Assembly: GCA_937870635.1 (NCBI GenBank)
Contig: CALMZP010000030.1
Span: 1 to 52,905, forward strand
Source: an uncultured Acidobacteriota bacterium
Lineage (GTDB): Bacteria; Acidobacteriota; Thermoanaerobaculia; Gp7-AA8
Direction: 5' to 3'
DNA: 52,905 bases
Positions 49,843 to 52,905 of this stretch are shown in pieces. Below the pieces are notes generated by a model, which was not told the DNA's origin, searched no databases, and saw only the letters and a program-made list of their open reading frames with translations. Position numbers and translations under genes: made by a program. The stretch's first letter is position 1, and each line of letters starts with the position of its first letter.

Positions 49843-51248
49843 GCCGCTCCCAGGGCGGCAAGCATGGGGCGGAGCTTGAGGCAGGTCTCGTCCCACTCGG
49901 CGGCGGGAACGGATTCGGCGACGATGCCGCAGCCGGCGAAGAGGGAGGCGGCGCGGCCGGTGAGGAGCGCGGAGCGGATGGCGACGGCGAACTCGCCCTC
50001 GCCATGGAGGTCGGTCCAACCGAAGGGGGCGGCGTACCAGCCGCGGTCGAACGCTTCCAGCTCGCGGATGGCGGTCAGGGCGCGATCGCGAGGATAGCCT
50101 CCGACGGCGGGGGTCGGGTGGAGGCGCTCAACGAGATCGAGGACGTGGCCCGCGCGCGGCATCCAGGCAGAGACCGGGGTTTCGAGGTGCTGAACGGAGC
50201 GGGCCTGGACGACGCGGGGGGAGTCGGGGGCCGGGGCGACGAGTTCGCAGATGTCCTGGAGGGCATCGATGGTGGACCGGACGACGATGTCGTGCTCTTC
50301 GCGGTCCTTGGCGCTGGCGAGGAGCTGTGCGGAGAGGGCGTTCGTCTCGGCGTCGTCGCGGCCGATGGCAATGGAGCCGGCGAGGCAGGTGACGTCGACC
50401 CGAAAGTCGCGGAGGCGGACGAGGCGCTCGGGGGTCGAGCCGATGAACCAGGATGCGCCGGATTGGAGGGCGAAGCGGGTGGCGGCGGGGTCGACTTCGC
50501 GGAGGCGGGCGAGGGTTGCCGCGGGGGAGGGGGCGTGGTCGAAGAGAAGCCGTTCTTCGCGGGCAAGGACGACCTTGTCGAGGTGGTCCTGGCAGATGAG
50601 GGCGACGGCGGCGGCGACGGACGATTCCCAGACGGGGCGCTCCGGGACGGACGATCGGCCGATCAGGGCCGGCGCGTGCGGCTGGGCCAAGGGCGATTGC
50701 GCCCAGCGTCGAGCCTGCTCCATTGTGGAGCAGAGGGCGGCGTTGACGTCTGCTGGCGACGTGTCGGGATCCACTGGGGCGGTGGCGCGTAGGAACGCGG
50801 AACCGTTGGCGGTCTGCACGAGGACGCTGGGGATGACCAGCAGGGCGTCGGGGAGTTCCTGCCAGGTGGGGGATTCTTCGTAGCTTGGCGAAAAGGCGAA
50901 GCCGCCGATGAGGGGGAACGCGACGTCGTCATCCCGGACAATGTGGTCGTTCAGGTCGGCGATGGCGGAGGAGACACTGCCGAAGCGCGAGGAGCCGTTG
51001 GCGGCGATCGTGTGGGCGATGCCGGCGCCGGCGAAGGCGATGCCGAAGGCGGTCTGGTCCCAGAGGACGCCGTGGCCGAGCGCCTGGGATGCGGCGTGGA
51101 GGAAGGCGAGCGGGTCGGGGATCGCCGGGAGCGCTTCGATGCGGGATACGAGGGTTTGGCGGCTGAGTTGGCGCGCAAGTTGAAGGGCGGTCTCGACATC
51201 GCCAAACGCGGCGACGGTTGGACGCTCCAGTTCGAGGGTCGGGGTCAA
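49839..51248 (-). CDS. menF: Isochorismate synthase
   Basis: This 469-residue chorismate-binding enzyme makes isochorismate, the first step of menaquinone synthesis. The catalytic half has KVVLAREERLLF, FIGSTPERLVRL, TCLAGSIAIG, the KDREEHDIVV metal/substrate motif, HLETPVSAW and RLHPTPAVGGYPRDRAL. The N-terminal half is the variable scaffold domain. The start is a TTG at 51248 with AGGAGA before it, overlapping the TetR stop (TTGA). Most genes of this operon avoid ATG, which may set translation rates. Confidence 0.93.
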   Translation of the reverse strand: MTPTLELERPTVAAFGDVETALQLARQLSRQTLVSRIEALPAIPDPLAFLHAASQALGHGVLWDQTAFGIAFAGAGIAHTIAANGSSRFGSVSSAIADLNDHIVRDDDVAFPLIGGFAFSPSYEESPTWQELPDALLVIPSVLVQTANGSAFLRATAPVDPDTSPADVNAALCSTMEQARRWAQSPLAQPHAPALIGRSSVPERPVWESSVAAAVALICQDHLDKVVLAREERLLFDHAPSPAATLARLREVDPAATRFALQSGASWFIGSTPERLVRLRDFRVDVTCLAGSIAIGRDDAETNALSAQLLASAKDREEHDIVVRSTIDALQDICELVAPAPDSPRVVQARSVQHLETPVSAWMPRAGHVLDLVERLHPTPAVGGYPRDRALTAIRELEAFDRGWYAAPFGWTDLHGEGEFAVAIRSALLTGRAASLFAGCGIVAESVPAAEWDETCLKLRPMLAALGAA

Positions 51249-51856
51249 CGTACTTTCTCCTGAGACGCTCCGGTGACTCCGAAGAGGAGGAGCCGTCTCA
51301 ATGCCGGATATGCGTCTTCGAGGCGGCGTGGCTCGCCGGTCATCAGCCAGCGCAGGACGACGTGGTTGACGGCGCCGTACCAGGCCTGGGCGGCGAGGCG
51401 GGTGTCCTGGGGCGGAATGAGGCCCTGGGCGACGGCGTCGTCGAGGCAGCGGGCGATGAGGGCGGCGAAGGCGGCGTGCAACTCGTCGAGCTTGACGGCG
51501 AACTCCTTGCCGGCGCCGACGGCGTCGATGAGCAGGAGGCGGGCGAGGAGGCGGTGGCCGCCAAAGGCGTGCAACACTTCGCGCAAGGCGGCATCGCCGC
51601 GAGCCAAGGGGTCGGTTTCGGCGGCCATGGCGGTTTCGACGTCGGTCAGGAGAGCGGCGCTGGCTTCGCCGAGGAGAGCCAGGAAGAGGGCTTGCTTGCT
51701 GGGGAAATGGAAGTAGAGGCCGCCTTTGGAGGTGTCGGAGGCGCGGGCAATCTGATCGATGGCGGCGTCGCTGTAGCCGTGGCTGGTGAAGACCTCCAGC
51801 GCGGCATCGAGCAGGCGCTGCCGCCGCGTTTTGCTTCGTTCCTGAACCGCTGTCAC
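51245..51856 (-). CDS. TetR-family regulator, first gene of the menaquinone operon
   Basis: This is a 203-residue regulator. The N-terminal helix-turn-helix reads RQRLLDAALEVFTSHGYSDAAIDQIARASDTSKGGLYFHFPSKQALF, the TetR signature. The rest is a helical ligand-binding and dimerisation domain. It starts with GTG at 51856 and its stop overlaps menF. A perfect palindrome 24 bases upstream is the likely operator, so it probably represses its own operon and perhaps the divergent hydrolase. The inducer is unknown; a quinone, an acyl-CoA or a drug is possible. Confidence 0.93.
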   Translation of the reverse strand: MTAVQERSKTRRQRLLDAALEVFTSHGYSDAAIDQIARASDTSKGGLYFHFPSKQALFLALLGEASAALLTDVETAMAAETDPLARGDAALREVLHAFGGHRLLARLLLIDAVGAGKEFAVKLDELHAAFAALIARCLDDAVAQGLIPPQDTRLAAQAWYGAVNHVVLRWLMTGEPRRLEDAYPALRRLLLFGVTGASQEKVR

Positions 51857-51879
51857 CGCCGATGCCTGTCGTCAAACAA

Positions 51880-51893
51880 ACCGACTAGTCGGT
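51880..51893. promoter_or_regulatory. Candidate TetR operator, 14-bp perfect palindrome
   Basis: ACCGACTAGTCGGT is perfectly self-complementary, and half-sites of this ACCGAC form are common for TetR regulators. It stands 24 bases before the TetR GTG and 49 before the hydrolase ATG, well placed to control both directions. Confidence 0.78.
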
Positions 51894-51941
51894 CGGATAG
51901 TGTACTCGATTGTCCAGCCCAATGAGGGAGTCAGGCTACGC

Positions 51942-52754
51942 ATGACGAGCGAGGAACAGCGCCGGGACGGAGGCCATCGACCGGCGGTCGTGATGGTTCA
52001 CGGGGATTTTGGGGATGGGTTCGAGGCGTGGGGGCCGTGCTGCGCGGAGATCGGGCTGCGGTATCGGACGATCGCGATCGATCGGCCGGGGCTGGGGATG
52101 GCGCTGGCTCAGGATGCGCGATTCACGGTGGTTGGGGAGGCGGCGGATCTGCTGCGGATCGTGGCGGAGATGGGGCTGGCGTCGTTTCATCTGGCCGGGC
52201 ATTCGTACGGCGGGCTGATCGCGCTGGAGATGGCGGCGCAGCATCCCGAGTGGATCAGGAGTCTGCATCTGATCGAGCCGCCCTTGCTGGCGCTGCTGCC
52301 GGAGCGGGAGGATGTCCAGGAGATGGCGAGGCGGGTGAAGGCGATTCAAGCCGAGCATGGGACGGCGGGGGATGAGGCGACGACGGAGGCCTTTTTCGCG
52401 ATGATCGGGGCCGGGCACGTCGTGGAGCGGTTGCGGGGGACGGAGGAGTGGGATCGGCTGTGCCAGCACGCGGCGCGGTTCAGGCGCAACGAGGCGGCCG
52501 GAGATGTTTCGCCAGCGGTGCTGGATCGGATTTCGGCCGCGATTCCGGTTGGGGTGTATTCGGGGGGGCGGAGTCATCCGGCGTTGCGGGCGATCGCGCA
52601 GGAGGTGGCGGGGCGGCTGCATGGGGCACAGTTTACGGATGTGGCGACGGCGGGGCATGCGGTGCAGATGGCGGGGAAGGCGTTTGTGGAGCCGATGCTG
52701 GAGTTGGTCGGGGAGGCGGATGAGAGGTGGGTGGGGCGTGGGTTGGGGCGGTAA
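51942..52754 (+). CDS. Alpha/beta hydrolase
   Basis: This predicted serine hydrolase of about 270 residues has the oxyanion segment MVHGDFGDGFEAW, the nucleophile elbow AGHSYGGLIALEMA and the catalytic His in TAGHAVQMAGK. The acid residue is not certain. It may hydrolyse an ester or lactone or detoxify a compound sensed by the neighbouring TetR protein (inference). The start is the ATG at 51942 or a GTG at 51900, where a longer N-terminus (YSIVQPNEGVRLR) would be plausible. It diverges from the TetR-men operon, with the palindrome between. Confidence 0.85.
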   Translation: MTSEEQRRDGGHRPAVVMVHGDFGDGFEAWGPCCAEIGLRYRTIAIDRPGLGMALAQDARFTVVGEAADLLRIVAEMGLASFHLAGHSYGGLIALEMAAQHPEWIRSLHLIEPPLLALLPEREDVQEMARRVKAIQAEHGTAGDEATTEAFFAMIGAGHVVERLRGTEEWDRLCQHAARFRRNEAAGDVSPAVLDRISAAIPVGVYSGGRSHPALRAIAQEVAGRLHGAQFTDVATAGHAVQMAGKAFVEPMLELVGEADERWVGRGLGR

Positions 52755-52829
52755 CCCGAGCACTTCCGTCCCGCGCATCAGTCGCGTCATTCCAATCGTC
52801 GTGTTACCGGGCGGCTCCGTGGCCTGGGG

Positions 52830-52860
52830 CCGAGATTTCTCGCTGCGCTCGAAATGACAC
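52830..52860. repeat. Intergenic repeat CCGAGATTTCTCGCTGCGCTCG type, copy 6
   Basis: It is another copy of the family at 37781, followed by AAATGACACGG. Downstream, the last ~30 bases (ATGCAGGCATCGCCCC) look like a second repeat type cut off by the window end. Confidence 0.82.
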
Positions 52861-52905
52861 GGTTATGGCACCGCGGGCCACGGGTGATGCAGGCATCGCC
52901 CCTAC

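Overview
The window appears to be two unrelated bacterial genomes joined at about 28,432-28,450. Left of that point, a TonB-dependent receptor on the + strand loses its C-terminus. Right of it, a dehydrogenase E1-alpha gene on the - strand loses everything after its first ~61 residues. Neither homology crosses the point. The gene families, codon style and intergenic repeats also change there. The likeliest cause is an assembly or cloning chimera, so linkage across the point should not be trusted.

Left part (1-~28,440). This looks like a Gram-negative soil bacterium, most like Acidobacteriota by gene content (inference). It has a TonB receptor with an N-terminal carboxypeptidase-regulatory domain, a kinase with a beta-propeller sensor region, a four-repeat secreted DUF3011 protein, a Tat sulfatase and many PAS-based signalling proteins. 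In order: a GAF-PAS-PAS-GGDEF-EAL protein; a hybrid histidine kinase coupled to a ketoacyl-ACP synthase III; the DUF3011 protein; a YdjM-type membrane hydrolase; an LD-carboxypeptidase; a small basic protein; a class A penicillin-binding protein; a RarD permease; a sulfatase divergent from a GH43-like glycosidase; a sigma-region-2 protein with a C-terminal membrane anchor; a lipoprotein gene with a stop at codon 4; a three-gene overlapping operon (membrane protein and two protein kinases); OsmC; an ABC-F ATPase; and the truncated receptor. Genes are separated by palindromes of 7-bp units (ATTTTGG / CCAAAAT), and other 7-bp repeat families occur too.

Right part (~28,450-52,905). This looks like Chloroflexota, Thermomicrobia-like (inference). 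Genes are rich in G-ending codons. There is a Tat-exported sugar-binding protein with two permeases and no ATPase, an RNase III / PRPP synthetase block, a zinc-ribbon membrane protein with Thr/Ala- and TP-rich linkers, a decayed MntA-HepT toxin-antitoxin pair, a dehalogenase-aminotransferase pair, a small sugar/sugar-acid cluster (DUF4177, RbsD, altronate dehydratase, LUD protein, class III aminotransferase), and a menaquinone operon, TetR-menF-menD-menH-menB-(gap)-menE. A perfect 14-bp palindrome lies between the TetR gene and a divergent alpha/beta hydrolase. Terminator-like repeats of two families are scattered between genes, and copies lie in frame inside menE and menD.

I saw no rRNA, tRNA, CRISPR array or transposase. 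No gene-free stretch exceeds about 300 bases once the lipoprotein pseudogene is counted. The most unusual gene-level items are the membrane-anchored sigma-2 protein, the in-register HepT remnant, the lipoprotein with an early UGA, and repeats that sit inside genes or abut start and stop codons.
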